Positions 1-13,090 of a stretch of DNA of 64,000 bases are shown piece by piece. The notes under the pieces are model-generated. The model was not told the origin of the DNA. It did not search any database and saw only the letters and a program-made list of their open reading frames with translations. Origin of the DNA: Sialis fuliginosa. Its lineage: Eukaryota; Arthropoda; Insecta; Megaloptera; Sialidae. The DNA is taken from positions 13,735,001 to 13,799,000 of the forward strand of contig OY540813.1 in the NCBI GenBank assembly GCA_961205875.1, written 5' to 3'. The position numbers were made by a program, and so were the translations under genes. Within the stretch, counting starts at the first letter, position 1. The number at the start of each line of letters is the position of its first letter.

Positions 1-27
1 ATTATAATTACTTATATATATTTTAAG

Positions 28-3000
28 GCAAAGATCGAGAAGTTATTTCCGAACCACTACCTAATATAATGGGATTAAAAGCAGTTCATCTAGGAAAACC
101 GACTGATACGAATATGTGCAGTTCAAATAATGGTGGTTGTTCACATTTATGTTTCCAAAGGCCACGTGATAAAGTTTGTGCATGTCCTATTGGTTATGAG
201 TTAGCAACTGACAAAAATACGTGTATTGTCCCAAGTGCATTTTTACTTGTAGCACGTAAAGATAGTATTTCACGTTTGAGTGTGCAGAGCGGACACATTG
301 ATGTTGTACCAATTACAGGCCTTAAAGCACCAAGGTTCGTTTTACTTTACATAAGAACGTTAGTTTTAAGAGATTAAACACACAAAAGTTTTTTAAAAGT
401 AAACTTTTTGTATTTTATTTATATAGTTTGTTATTTAGAATTTTAAACAACTCATTTAATTAAACTAAATTTTCTAAACTATAATTCTTTTTTTAACAGA
501 TCTTTAGACTTGCATATAGAAAATAATAGAATGTATTGGACAGATGCACGTTCACATTCAATATCAAGAGCTTATTTAAATGGTTCAGATGCTCAACGAG
601 TAATAGAAACAGGGGCAACAAATGCACCTTCTGATCTTTGCATTGATTGGATAGCACATAATGTATATTGGACAAGTACAGATACTAAACGGATTGAAAT
701 TGCTAGACTCGAAGGTTCAAGCAGAAGAACTCTTGTGTGGGAAGATTTAGATGCTCCAAATGGAATAGTTGTCGATCCTAATGAACGGTGAGTAGAGAAA
801 TACTATTTTGCATAATGAATTATTGATTTAAGATTGAAATAAATAATTATTTTATTTTTAGATTCTTGTTTTGGTCAGAATGGGGTGAAAAAAATCGTAT
901 TACACGTGCATTGTTAAACGGCTCACAACGTAATGTCATTGTTACTTCTGCAACTGCTCAGGGACTTAGTTTAGATTATGAAACAATGCGTATTTATTGG
1001 GCAGATGCACGAGCTCATTCTATTAGATCTGTTGACTATTATGGTCTAAATGGACTTTCGGTTGTATCTAATGATGTATATGACCCAAATGGAATTACTG
1101 TGTATAAAAATAAGGTATGTAATAACTCATGTTTTTTTATCTTAGCAACAGTTGTATCTGCAAATATTTTATTGATAATGTTTTTATATTCTTTTAGATC
1201 TTTTGGGCAGACAGAACAACAAAAGATATTGAAAGTGCTGAAAAATCTGATGGAGGACAAAGATTAAAAATTATAAATCTTGTAGATCGTGTTGAAGACA
1301 TATTGATTTACCACAAAACTCGTCAAAGCGGATGGAACGAGTGCGAAGTTAACAATGGCGGTTGTCAAAAATTATGTTTTGCTGTACCAGATAAAAAACG
1401 ATTTAATTGTGGTTGTCCAACACATTTTACTCTTAAAAAAGATAATACGTGTTCACCTCCAAAAGAATATTTATTATATAGTCAGAGAAGTTTAGTTGGA
1501 CGATTATTGCCTGATACTTCCGATTGTCCTGACGCTGCTCTATCTTTACAAGCTAAACTAATAAGAGCTATTGAATATGATCCCATTACTGAGTATTTGT
1601 ATTGGGTATGTATTTATTTTTATTTATTATAAAATAATACACAGAAAATCATATAGAATATTTTCTCATTAATTTATTACAATTTATATGAAAATAATGA
1701 AAATATTGAAAAACAATATCCTTTATTTGTGTGTCGTGAAGTTAGGTTCGTAATTTCAAAAAGTAAAATTTAAATTACATATAATTGTATTTTTTAGTTT
1801 GCTTGGTATAACTTACAAATAAATTCAACTATAAATTCCTAAATTCAATTACGTACTAAATTAATTACATAGCATTTCGTCGGGATCAGATTGTTATTTC
1901 GTGTTAACCGATTTTTCATGTTAAGCGTTTTCGTGTTAACAGATATATATATATAAAGAGCGGCGAAACGTTTAGAAGAAAGTTACATCAATGGAAATTT
2001 TAAATATTTTAACTAAAAATGCTGCGTGAAAGTCCAAAGACAACAATAATAATGTCTTTATTCCATTAACTATAAACATGAAACATGTCGCACATAAAAA
2101 TAAAGAAAAATGTATAGATGTCAATATAATTTAACATAATCATATATTTTGTCTAACTGAATCATGAAGATTTATCTGGTTCCTACGCTAAAATTTTGTA
2201 CAGAATTGCACAGTTCCCATAGTTGAAGGGTTAAGAATGAGAAATGAATAGATTTAATAATTATTATGTATTATGTTTCAGATTGAAGGTAAATACAAGA
2301 CAATTAGAAGAGCCCTGTATGATGGTTCACGTGCATCTGTGATAGTGCATGACGCTATGCACATTTTTGATTTAGCTATTGATCCTATCGGGAGATTACT
2401 ATTTTGGTCTGATTCAGAAACAAATGTGATAAACATTACTAGACTTAACAATGGTTCAGCTGTTGGAATAGCAGTAAGTAAATTATATATATTTATTTAC
2501 AATAAAATTATTATTAATTGTGTTTGCTACTTCTGATAATAATGACTGTTCATTCCATATCTTTCTATAAAGTTGTACTTCTTATATCAATTGTATTTTA
2601 CAGGTATCTGGAGAAAAAATAAAACCTCGTCAGATTGGAATTCATCCATTTAAACGATTCCTCTTTTATATTGATATCGGTAATGCTCAGATAACACGTT
2701 GCAAATTAGATGGATCTCAGTCAAAAGAAATACGAAGCATAACATATTCTAGCGCTTTAGTTATTGATCCAGATGCTGATTTTATCTTTTGGTATTCAAA
2801 ATCACTTTTCCGCTCTGATTTAAATGGTGCTAACATTAAAGAATTCAATATTAAGTCGATAAGCATCTCAAATTTAGCAGTCTTGGGAAAATATCTATAT
2901 TGGATAGATTCAGATAAACAACAAATTGAAAGAATGGATAAATTAAATGGAATGAGTGTTTCTATTCTACTTACACAGCGAGGCCAATCGTTTACTGATT

Positions 3001-4175
3001 TAATCCCTGTGAGAAACGTACGGTATGAAAACCACTCATGCTATGAAAACAGATGTTCTCATGTTTGTATCGACACGGATGATGGTAAACCAGTCTGTGG
3101 ATGCCCTTCGCCTTTAGTGTTACATGATGATGGTCATTCTTGTATAACTAGATTAGGTTGTGATGCAGAATACTTCACATGCACTCAAGCTGGACTCAAT
3201 ACCAAAGAATGTATCCCTGCAACATGGCGCTGTGACGGACAGAGAGATTGCCCCGATTCTTCGGATGAGCAAGGGTGTCCAGAATGCAAAGATGGACAAT
3301 TCCGTTGCAGATCTGGGCAGTGCATTGATCGCAAGTGGGTTTGTGATGGCACTACTCATTGTCCTGATGGCCATGATGAAGCACAGTGTTGTCCCACAGC
3401 ATCTCATTTTCAGTGTCCTTCTACAGGTGTGTGTATAGCATTTGATCAATTATGTAACGAGTGGGATGACTGTGCTGATGGTGCAGATGAAACTGAAGCG
3501 TTGTGTAGCAATAAAAATAATCAAAAACTCAATCCTCCGGTAGCAGCTCAATCCGGAAAAAGTGGTTATATTATAGGTATAGTTGTAGGAATAGGAGCTT
3601 TAGTTGTTTTAATTTTATTGATTTATCATTATCGTCTTAAAATTTCAAATACAAATCCACCTTCTTATGACCAATCAATGGATCCTTTGAGTCCTCCAGG
3701 TTACTCAAAAACAGAAATTTCTGTTGGTAAAAAATCACGACAGACTAGTAGTGGTGTGTGTATGTCTGTTTTGAGTGGTAGCCTCGGATCCGGTTATGAT
3801 CGGTCACACATCACAGGTGCGAGCAGCAGTACAAACGGCTCGTACCCTAGAGAAACATTGAATCCTCCACCTAGCCCGGCTACGACAGTGACGTCTACTC
3901 GTGCGAGTAGTTATCGGCCTTATAGACATTATAGATCAATTAATCAGCCTCCTCCCCCTACGCCTTGTTCTACAGACGTTTGTGATGAAAGTGACTCTAA
4001 CTGTAGAAGTAACCGTTATGATGTATTTCCACCACCTTATGAACCATTTCCACCACCCCCTACCCCCAGAGAAAGTTGCCCTCCATCACCAAGTTCAAGA
4101 TCGAGTACAACTTTTAGTCCACTACCTCCCCCTCCGTCACCTGTACCATCAGCGCCCAGAGGTTATGACTCGTGA
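28..4175 (+). CDS. arr: Arrow / LRP5-6 Wnt co-receptor, 3' part (5' end outside window)
   Basis: Single-pass membrane co-receptor that works with Frizzled in canonical Wnt signalling. Coding exons by frame and GT-AG sites: 28-334, 500-787, 862-1114, 1198-1605, 2282-2473, 2604-4175, about 1,006 residues. Order seen: end of a beta-propeller, EGF-like module (117-227, NNGGCSHLC), propeller with YWTD-type repeats (RMYWTD, FLFWSEWG, RIYWAD), EGF-like module (about 1341-1452, NNGGCQKLC), a fourth propeller, EGF-like module (about 3039-3152), three LDL-receptor class A repeats (about 3158-3515, each with a C-D-x-D/S-D-E calcium-site pattern), a hydrophobic transmembrane segment (about 3562-3630) and a Pro/Ser-rich tail. 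The tail carries about five PPPSP-like motifs (PPPSPA, PPPPTPCS, PPPPTPRES, PPSPSS, PPPPSPVPS), the phosphorylated Axin-docking motifs of LRP5/6. This module order is diagnostic of LRP5/6. The N-terminal propellers are missing only because the window starts inside the gene. Confidence 0.95.
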
Positions 4176-6380
4176 TATTGATTATACAGCATTTAAAGTT
4201 GTCATTATGTTTCATTGTTCTTTCTACACATGTGAACAATTTATAATTGTCATAACAAAATTTCAAATCTAATATTAACCTGTTGAGACAGTCTTTAACA
4301 AGCAGATGTGATTATAAAAACATAATAGTTAAAAATATATGTAAATTAAATTGCTCAATTTGAATTACCTAAAAAATGTCATCACAGAATGGGTGTGGGT
4401 GAAATATTTTAAAAGCAAATTTGTTAATTTAAAAATTTTGGTAAACTCAAATTACAGAATCTGAATATCTATCAACTAAACGAGCTTAATACATGCTGTG
4501 AAACAAGAGAATAAAAAGTAATTAAATACTTATATTTTTTACCCTTTATGAGCTTATTTATATGATTATTCCATAAAGCTAAATAATGTTTTATTGAAAG
4601 TTTGCGAGAAATTCATTATTTGAAAATATATAATTTTGTATTTTTATATAATTCTATTATTTTAATTTTTAAGAATTTTTTTTTATAAATCATTATTTTA
4701 ATTAGAAAAATTGTTACTATTTGAGTAGTTTCATTATTTATGCTGCAATGTTTATAATTTTAAGTTTTATTAGAATTTTCATATATTTAAATATCTGTAT
4801 ATTATAATGTTCATCTCGTAATTCTTTTCATTTTATTCTCATTTAAAAAAATTATTTTTGTATCGCGTAGTTGGCTGGTATTTTATAACATAACTGTTTC
4901 CGTTGAAATTAATTTTAAACCTATAAACAAATTTATTTATTTATTTGACAGCTTTAAAATAGTTCTTGCAACATTGATTCCTGTTTATATTGCCATTTGT
5001 ATGTATTTTTATTTAATTTAATAGCCTAACGATGTGCCTAAAATAAATGTATACTAGTAAATAGAATTAAATATAGTGAAATTATTATCCATGAAATAAC
5101 ATTAAATATATGTTTAAATATTACAATATAAATAGGATACAAAGTTTAAAAAATAATAATTTGAAATATGTGTATTTTTTGTGAAAATATTTCAAATTAA
5201 ATTACATTTAAATATTTTTGATATATTTTAAAACTTGATTCTTAAATTATTTTATTGAGAAATATTCATGGATTATAATTTTACGTAAGAATGTGTATCT
5301 TGTATATAAAATGTAATTAATTATGTTTATATTTAATAATTACTGATACTGTATAAACATTAACTTAAATATTTATGGCATTCAATAATGTTTATTGAAA
5401 GTTATAAATTGTATAATTATTTAATTAATGTATAAAATTTGTTATTTAAGATTTTTTTTGTATACAAATTTGAGCACTCATATTTAAAGATTAAATGGAA
5501 TTGAATTTTTGTTGTGTATGAATTTTATACATTATGCTATTTTTATAAAATAAAAATGTTTACTTATTTATTTACTTATTTTTTAACCGACTTCATTGCC
5601 CTATATATTCCATTACATATATTTTTTAAGTATTTTAATATTTGCTTCATTCCTTTTCACAGAATAATAAATATATTAATTTTAAGATTACGTAAATTTT
5701 AAATTGTTTTTTTTTGCAGTACATATATAAATGTGTACATACATACATACATAAACACGTATGTTATACACATTACATAAAATTCAAATTTTGTTTATGA
5801 AACCGCCATATTTCATTGTTGTATGTATTAATAATACGTAGTTTACAGAACGTATTTAGTATTATCAGTAGAATAATTTTTGATTTTTATTAATTAAAGT
5901 AGTTTGATATTGAATATTAAATAAAATAGGGAGACATAATTCAGATAAAATAAAAATGAAGTCAAAATATGTCATATATTTACTATATGGAGTTCATTGA
6001 TTTTCATACCACAACATGTTTGTGTGTTAAAAGGTGTGGCGTCAATTTAATACAATTTGATACATTTATATGATTTTTGTGCCAAATATGAACCTCAAAA
6101 AGACTTTAATTATGTCGTGTATGTATAAAAAACATTTAAAATTTACGAATTTGTGTGTTTGTGATAGTATAGAATTTCATATAAAGATATTTGAGAATTA
6201 AGGTTATATTTTTGACACATTAAATGAATTATTATTATTATCTTAGAAAATTTAATTAAAATCAAGATTTTTCCTATTGGCAAAGTGAAGAATAGTTTAC
6301 TAATGTTTTTATCACTATAAACTCAGTTGTATTAAATCTGGCTACCAAACGAAATAAAAAACAACGTTGGCTTTCGGGAA
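4176..6380. other. arr 3' UTR and intergenic spacer
   Basis: AT-rich sequence without a credible gene. An AATAAA hexamer at 4510-4515 is a plausible arr polyadenylation signal, but other A-rich hexamers follow and the true 3' end cannot be fixed. ORFs here are short and of low complexity. No inverted repeats or transposon termini were recognised. Confidence 0.6.
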
Positions 6381-9300
6381 ATGACAAGCTGGGCTGCTAG
6401 AATGCATAGGCGTGCAGCCACATTTAGTAACGTGGTCACATCTTGTGGACATCCTTCAGCGCCTTATCCTAGACGTCTTGAAAAAGTCAAATTTGGAGTA
6501 CCATTAGAAGAAGTATGCAAGAACGATATTCCGGGACCATTATTGGTAATATATTATTTTAAATAAAAGATAATAATTTTGTTATTGTATGTTTTACCTA
6601 TTCTAGGTTTTGATTTTGAAGTTGAACAAGGAGGCTCCGCTTCGCAAAGATGTTTTTCGAGCTCCTGGTCACCAAGGAGCCATGAAGAAGTTAATACATT
6701 TTCTCCAGACTGGTCGTCTTGTCAATATGGATAACTTTAGTGTATATACAATAGCTAGTGTTTTAAAGAAATTTTTAAGAAAATTACCAGGCGGGGTATT
6801 TGGACAAGAAGTTGAAATGGGACTTTTTCAGACTGTAGATATGACAGATGAAACCGAGCAAAGAAAAGAAATACACAGGTTTATATTCTTATAATTAACT
6901 TATTGCATATATAATTTATATATTTTTGTTTTTATTTTTTGTAGACTGATGACTTCTCTACCAGCATACACACAACGCTTATTAGTTCTACTGTTTGGTA
7001 CATTCCGTGTAATAGCGACACACAGCACTCGGTGTGCCACTGGCATGTCCAGTGAAGCGTTGGGCGTCAGTGTGGCTCCTAGTTTCTTTCATTGTTGTGT
7101 CAGTGATGGGAAAGCTGCTCGTATGGAAGATGTGCTAAGATTTAAGGTAGTGTAAAATACCCATTTAACACCTTTGAAAGTAGTTGTAGTCAGTTTAATT
7201 TATTGTTTTGTATTATTAATGTAAATTCAAATTTTAATTAATTGAAAATTGTTTTATGACAGGTTTGTTTTGTTTTATTCTGTTATTGCAAGTAATTACA
7301 AATATTTTCAATTATATTTGGTGTGCCTGTTATCTTTTTAATATATTTTTATGTATATTTACATTAATTATTCTAAAATAATGACTGGTTTTAAATGCTT
7401 ATGACACAGGTTATCAATAAACATATGCCCCAGAAAGCAGTTTTAAAATCACAAAACTCTAAATGACTTCTTTTAAATTGTAATTAATACATAATATCAT
7501 CTAGAACAGGGTTTCTCAACCGCTGAGCCAGATCTCAATAGATTCTTAGGCTTCACAAAAAATAAAATTATAATATATTTTTTTATTCTGTTTTATAATT
7601 AATTTAATAATGTAAAGATTTATAAAAACATTTTAACTATGTAAATTTACTGGACCATAAAAAAGGTCTGAGTTAAGAAACACTGATCTAGAGTCCTGTA
7701 AATTTTGAAACTTTTATGAGACATATTTTTATTATAATATGTACGATATACAATTGTCTTTAATTAAATTTGTACTGTTACTGTTTATATTATATATAAA
7801 GGTTTATTTTAATTACTATTTACAAAAGGGAAAACAATAATATGATATCAATGTTTCCATAACAGATTATTTTAATATATGTGGACTTTAGATATTTTGC
7901 TTTACTAATATTAAAGTTTTTAATTATTATTGGTTATTGTATGTGTCATCGATTAAGATTTCAATAACATAACTGTTAAGTACCTGTCAGGTATTTTAAA
8001 ATGCAGACAGTGATTGCTCATGAATTGTATAGAATTTCAGAATTAATAATTAATCTGAGTCATTATGAAAATAGTTGTTTACATAAATGAAGCAAAACAA
8101 ACTTACTTTATGTTGTTGCTGTAAATAGCTTTGTTTTTCTTTTTTTTGCTAACAACACAGGAAGAAGTAAATGTAAGTAACTCAAGGTCAATTATTAAGT
8201 TATTCTCATTTTTAGTTAGAACCCAAATTCCATAATACATATTAAATTTTAGATCTTTTATTATGTTGCTTTGAAAAACATTTTAATATTTAATGAGTTT
8301 TAATTTTTTAATAGTTTTCTTAGAAATGTATCTGCATTAATATTTTTTTAATGATAGTTTGAATGTAAAATATTTTAAACAACTTAATTAAAAATGCATT
8401 TTTATAATTTAATATAATCCCCTATATATAGGAAAAAAATTTAAAATTAATATTGTAATATAGAACATAGAAATTGATTGTATTATCAGGGTTTGATAAC
8501 ATGACTGTATATAAATAGATGAAGATTTTGATTAGAGAAAAGTAAACAATTCCAACTTTACATTTTACAAATATATATGGTTTAGCCTTAATCCCTCCCT
8601 TTAAGTTGAATATTTCACTGATTATGCAAATACAAAACTGATATAGTATTTATATGCATAACTATTACATTAACTTTTATTATTATGTAACAGAAAATTA
8701 TTTACATATAATATTCAATGTTTTTGATGCAATTATACAGAACAATTAATTAATTACTATTGTTTTTCATATTTAGGTAGCAACTCGTATTATGAAACAT
8801 TTGATAGATGAGTTTTCGGCAGCTGATCTATTCGGTAGGCAAAATTACGAGTGGTATGCTAGAGTAACCGGCCGTGTGCTTCGAGTTCAAGATCAATGGA
8901 TATGTTCATTCCGAATGCCTTGCGATCAACTCTGTAACAGTATGTGTAATTTTTAAAATAATTAACTGTGGATGTCCTTTCCAAATTTTGAATTGAAATC
9001 AAAATGAATTTGAATCAAAATACAAAATATAATATACAATATTTTTACAAATTTTTCATTGCTTTTGATCAGGGCTTCAAACCGTTAAAAAATATATATG
9101 TTCAGTTCTAGTTTTCATTCTGAAAGAATAACGGTTTTCGGTTTATGGTACTTGTATGATAGCCCTGAATGAAAACTGGTAGGGACAATTTTTAAATTAA
9201 TTAATTAAATTTGGTTCTTTAATGGGGCCTGCAATGTAAACCTTGCCTAGGATGCTGTTTTTTCTTAGTCCGGTCCTGGGATGAACTGTAGTTTCTTAGT

Positions 9301-12300
9301 CGCATATTTAGTGTACATATTTAGTTTTATGTGACTTATGATTTGAATTAAAATTTACATTGATTTTTCAGAAACCTTTCCATTAGAAACTGAAAAAACA
9401 TGGTTACAGTGCCAATGTGAACAGTGGAATGTCAGATACAATTTGGAAGGTAAATTAAATTAATTGTTTTATTTTTAAAAATTGTCCTTTTTAACTTTGT
9501 GGTAATTTTAATGTCAGAATCAAATTAATGTTGGTATTTTAAATTTTATATGCATCATATACATTATTGTAATGGAGCAGTGATTCATCGCTTGTTTGTT
9601 AATTAGTATGGATTAGTAAATTTGAAGATTGATATCTATGGTCATTATACAAATACTTTTCTCATTTATCATGATTATTAACTAAAACTAATAAATATGA
9701 AATACATTGCGTAAAGTACTAATGTGGTTATAAAAGCTTATTCTAATGACTTTTGGGTAATATGAAAAAGCTTTTAGGTACTTACTGGCTGCATTATATT
9801 TTAATGGGATTACTAATGTAGATTAAGATTTACATTCTAATCACATAAATAATAAAGTGAAGTAAATAGAAAAACTGAATTTTTTTTATTTATCAAATCT
9901 AATAATTATTTGGTTAGAACATAAAAATATGCTAATTTATCTATATCTTATTTTTGTAGATAAATGAGCTTGTTTAGCTAAAAACTTTACTTGAATAAAA
10001 ATATTAAATTTCTTATTTTATTTAAATAACTTTACTATTTGCGTTGTTATAATGACGTTAAACAATGTACTCCCTAAGCAATATCCGTGCAAGACGAAAG
10101 TCAGTCGATGCCTGCGTTGGTCCCGTCACAACAGACATCGAGCTCTACATCTCTGGGAATCATTCCAGAGCATACACTGCTCGAGTCGTGCACGCGGCTT
10201 TCTGTGTCACTAGAAGAGAACGGACTGTTCAAAGTGGGCCAGTCGTCAAGGTCGTCCAGCCAGTCATCCAGAAACTCTCACTCGGGGCCTCGGATGACGC
10301 TTGAGGAGCTGCGAGATGTCAACAGATACGCCGAGAGCACCAAAAGCTTGTCCTATCTACCGCAGGTAACTGCGTGAAGTATATATTTGGCATTGTGATG
10401 CACTTTCCTGTTTTATTTTTATCGCTAAGTGGTTTATATTAATATTGACTATATTTTTAAAGGTGTTTGTTCTAGTTTTAATATTGTTTGTGTGCTTAAG
10501 TAGTTTTTGTATTTGTTCTTAAAATTTATGATTTATTATGCGAAATCACTTCACTGAAAGTATCATTTAAAAATTAATGTTATTATAACATCAAAGTAAT
10601 TTTTATTAAATCATCGTAATTTAAAAATTAGAAAAATATGACATCGATAGGAATTAAATAAAAAATTGAAAATGAATTACTTTAATGTTTTATCATTATA
10701 TCATTTATTATGTACATTTTATTATAACATTAATATTAATCCATGTGTTTTCATGTTTCATTTATGTTCATTTTATATTATTGAATAAACTCAACTGCTA
10801 CATTAATAATCAGTGGCTAATGGTTATCTGTTATTTTTCAGCTTGCGTGTTGCTTTAATCGTTTTTATTATTATTGTCTTTTTTAACATATTATGATGAC
10901 TAATTAAATGGGATATTTTCTTTTTACTAATAAAGTTAAATTCGCATTATATACTTGTACATTTATTTTAATAATTTTATTTTTTATGCAAATATGCTTA
11001 ATACTAATGTTTCCTAATCTGTTATTAATATTCGGTCTCAGATATAACAAAAACTTAAAATGGCGCATGTTAATCTATTTGAATATTTCAAATTTTACTT
11101 TAGACTGGTTTATTGTGAAAATAGATTTAATACAGTAGCCAGTTCAATCCAATAGAAAATTAATACGAAATTGTAGATCATCGAATTCAGAGGATAAAGT
11201 ACTAATAATAAGGAAACTCTTTTTGGTGAAACCCACATGGATTAAAGCAGTATTTCCCAGAACATATTAAACTATTTGAGTCAGTTTTGTCAGTGTTAAG
11301 TAGATATAAAAAATAATTGTTTTGCTACAAAATATTAGTATTTTTTATCTTCAAAAAATATTCATTTTGAGCAACTGTTGTTTTATCATTGCTCAGTTTA
11401 ACATATAATTATTAATTTCTGTGATTTTTTTATCCCAAAAATAAATTAGTTGTGTGTAATTTTGTTATAAACTGATACATATGTATATTAGAATAATCAA
11501 AAAACAATGAAATTGTATTCACATTTTATAATTTTGTCAACGGAAATATTAACAAGCACAATTCCGTGCTTTAGTTATTTTTGACACAGTATAAATAGTA
11601 ATATTTGCGGGTTGTTTAAGATAACAGTTTAGGAAACTGAAAAATAAATTTTGCTTTGTTTAATATTTTTGAAAGAATACATTTGTGCAATGTAATAATT
11701 CCTAATGTATTTATAATTTTTTTTTTGTGTAGGTTTACAAATATGTAGTTTTCATATTTTATTCAGTAGTGTATGAAATTATTCTTTGTATGTACATATA
11801 TAATACTTTTGTAATATTTATTGCATGAATTTCTATAGAAAACAGATCGATTTATGGCGGTTAGATGTGCTGTATATTCACTTTGAAGTAATATAAAAAT
11901 TATTTAACTTTGGGAAAAAAGTTTTTACAAAATTTGTAAATATTTTTAATATTTTAAAAAGGTAATATTTTTAAATTATTTTCATCATAAATATAAATTG
12001 TATATTTTGTACAAGGTTCAGAAAAATTATTGTATTATGTGACCTGATTTCAGAGAAATCATCGCTGTCTTATATTATAATGATTACAAGAAAACACAAC
12101 ATCTAGACACACCGCCATGTATTTAGTTAGATTATGTTGCATGCTAGTCAGTATACTGATATGATAGAGGTTTTATTTGGGCATTGCTGCGAAGGTACAC
12201 GAGAGACAGACAGCACGCATGTTAACGAGGTCGGAGTGGTTCCTGACATCACCACCTGTTGCCGTTGAGTGTGCGGGTTGCGGGGGCTCTCTAGAGCTAC

Positions 12301-13090
12301 CACCACTACTTGATACGCCGGCTGGTAGTTCTCCACTGTCTGCTACGGCATCTAATCTGCTCAAACGATCATCTTCTGGGAATATTGGTATGGTGGTTTG
12401 TTTGTTTAACACATTATTATGTAAATAACGGATATTAACTGCTTTACTCTAACATATTTTTTAATATAAATTTTAGTCAGATTTTAATATTTTAAGTAGA
12501 ATAAGGCACAGAAAATATTAATTCTTTTGTATATAGAGATTATGTTTCTGTATTTTCTTAATCTTATATATTTTGGCGCAATGTTATAATATCAAATTAT
12601 TCTTTGTGTGGGACATCCTTTCCAGTGGAAATTTCATGAAACTATATTTAGTTATTAAAATTGAATGATTTCTGTAAAATAATAAAAAGTTTTATTTAAT
12701 GTATGAATGCTAATCTAATCTCATTACAATTGTGTGAATAATACACTTGGTGCTAATATAATTTAATTTTGAAAAATGCTAATAAGTTTTGCTTTTACTT
12801 CAGTTACAGGCATAGTTTTATCAGCTAGTGCTGAATCGGTGCAAAAACGTCCATCCGTGCGTCACAAACGACATAGTACATATAGACGCAACAAGGAGAA
12901 CGGAGGCGCTTCACGTTCCGGAAGCTTCCGCACAAAAACTGAAGCTCTTTCGCGTTCCAACAGTTACCGCTGTGTCACAGCCCGCAAGAGAGCTGAACCA
13001 ATGGAGTTAGATAACACCCGTCCGGTCCTTGGAAACTCTACAGACAGGCAAACCATTCACGTTACTTTAACTTACAAACCGAGAATCTGA
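6381..13090 (+). CDS. Rho GTPase-activating protein (ARHGAP20-like RhoGAP domain)
   Basis: Predicted regulator that speeds GTP hydrolysis by Rho-family GTPases. Coding exons: 6381-6545, 6607-6878, 6945-7146, 8777-8939, 9372-9449, 10079-10365, 12195-12387, 12804-13090. They sum to 1,647 nt, giving 548 residues, with phases agreeing at every junction. The RhoGAP domain begins near residue 33 (FGVPLEEVC) and includes the arginine finger in VFRAPG (Arg73, codon 6658-6660), the VLKKFLRKLP lysine motif and the SVAPSFF proline. The usual Asn of the NLAxxxxP motif is replaced by Ala (A184 in EALGVSVAP). The C-terminal half is Ser/Arg-rich and probably disordered, with a conserved-looking block TLEELRDVNRYAESTKSLSYLPQVHERQTARM. 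The wording of the GAP domain is closest, from memory, to ARHGAP20/TAGAP-type domains; I do not recognise a specific orthologue. The exon 7 acceptor (12194) has a weak pyrimidine tract and is the least certain join. Confidence 0.88.
7507..7685. mobile_element. hAT-type MITE in RhoGAP intron 3
   Basis: 179 bp with imperfect terminal inverted repeats: CAGGGTTTCTCAACC at the left and the complement of CAGTGTTTCTTAACTC at the right. It is flanked by an 8-bp TSD (ATCTAGAA at 7499-7506, ATCTAGAG at 7686-7693, 7 of 8 matching). An 8-bp TSD with CAG-starting termini is the hAT signature. No coding capacity. Confidence 0.85.
8161..8172 (+). other. Candidate 12-nt microexon of the RhoGAP gene (adds EEVN)
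   Basis: Inside the 1.6-kb third intron, a T-rich tract ending in AACAACACAG is followed by 12 nt (GAAGAAGTAAAT) and a perfect GTAAGT donor. Both neighbouring exons join in phase 0, so inclusion inserts four residues (Glu-Glu-Val-Asn) between LRFK and VATRIM near the end of the GAP domain without shifting the frame. A 6-nt version using the internal GTAAAT is also possible. It could be alternatively used. No transcript evidence is available. Confidence 0.45.
9070..9167. mobile_element. Possible hAT-like MITE in RhoGAP intron
   Basis: About 98 bp beginning CAGGGCTTCAAACCG and ending with the complement of CAGGGCTATCATACA. Termini look hAT-like, but I do not find a matching 8-bp target duplication, so this is tentative. 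Confidence 0.35.
10366..12194. other. RhoGAP intron 6, 1.8 kb
   Basis: AT-rich intron between the exons ending SYLPQ and beginning VHERQ. No conserved coding block, inverted repeat or transposon terminus was seen. Confidence 0.6.

Noticed and set aside
1606..2281. Possible small exon or element inside the 676-bp arr intron
   Set aside because: The flanking exons join in phase 0 and continue the propeller without a gap; no inverted repeat or conserved frame seen.
3153..3449. Overlapping ORFs on both strands over the arr LDL-receptor repeats
   Set aside because: They are alternative-frame shadows of the LDLa-coding exon.
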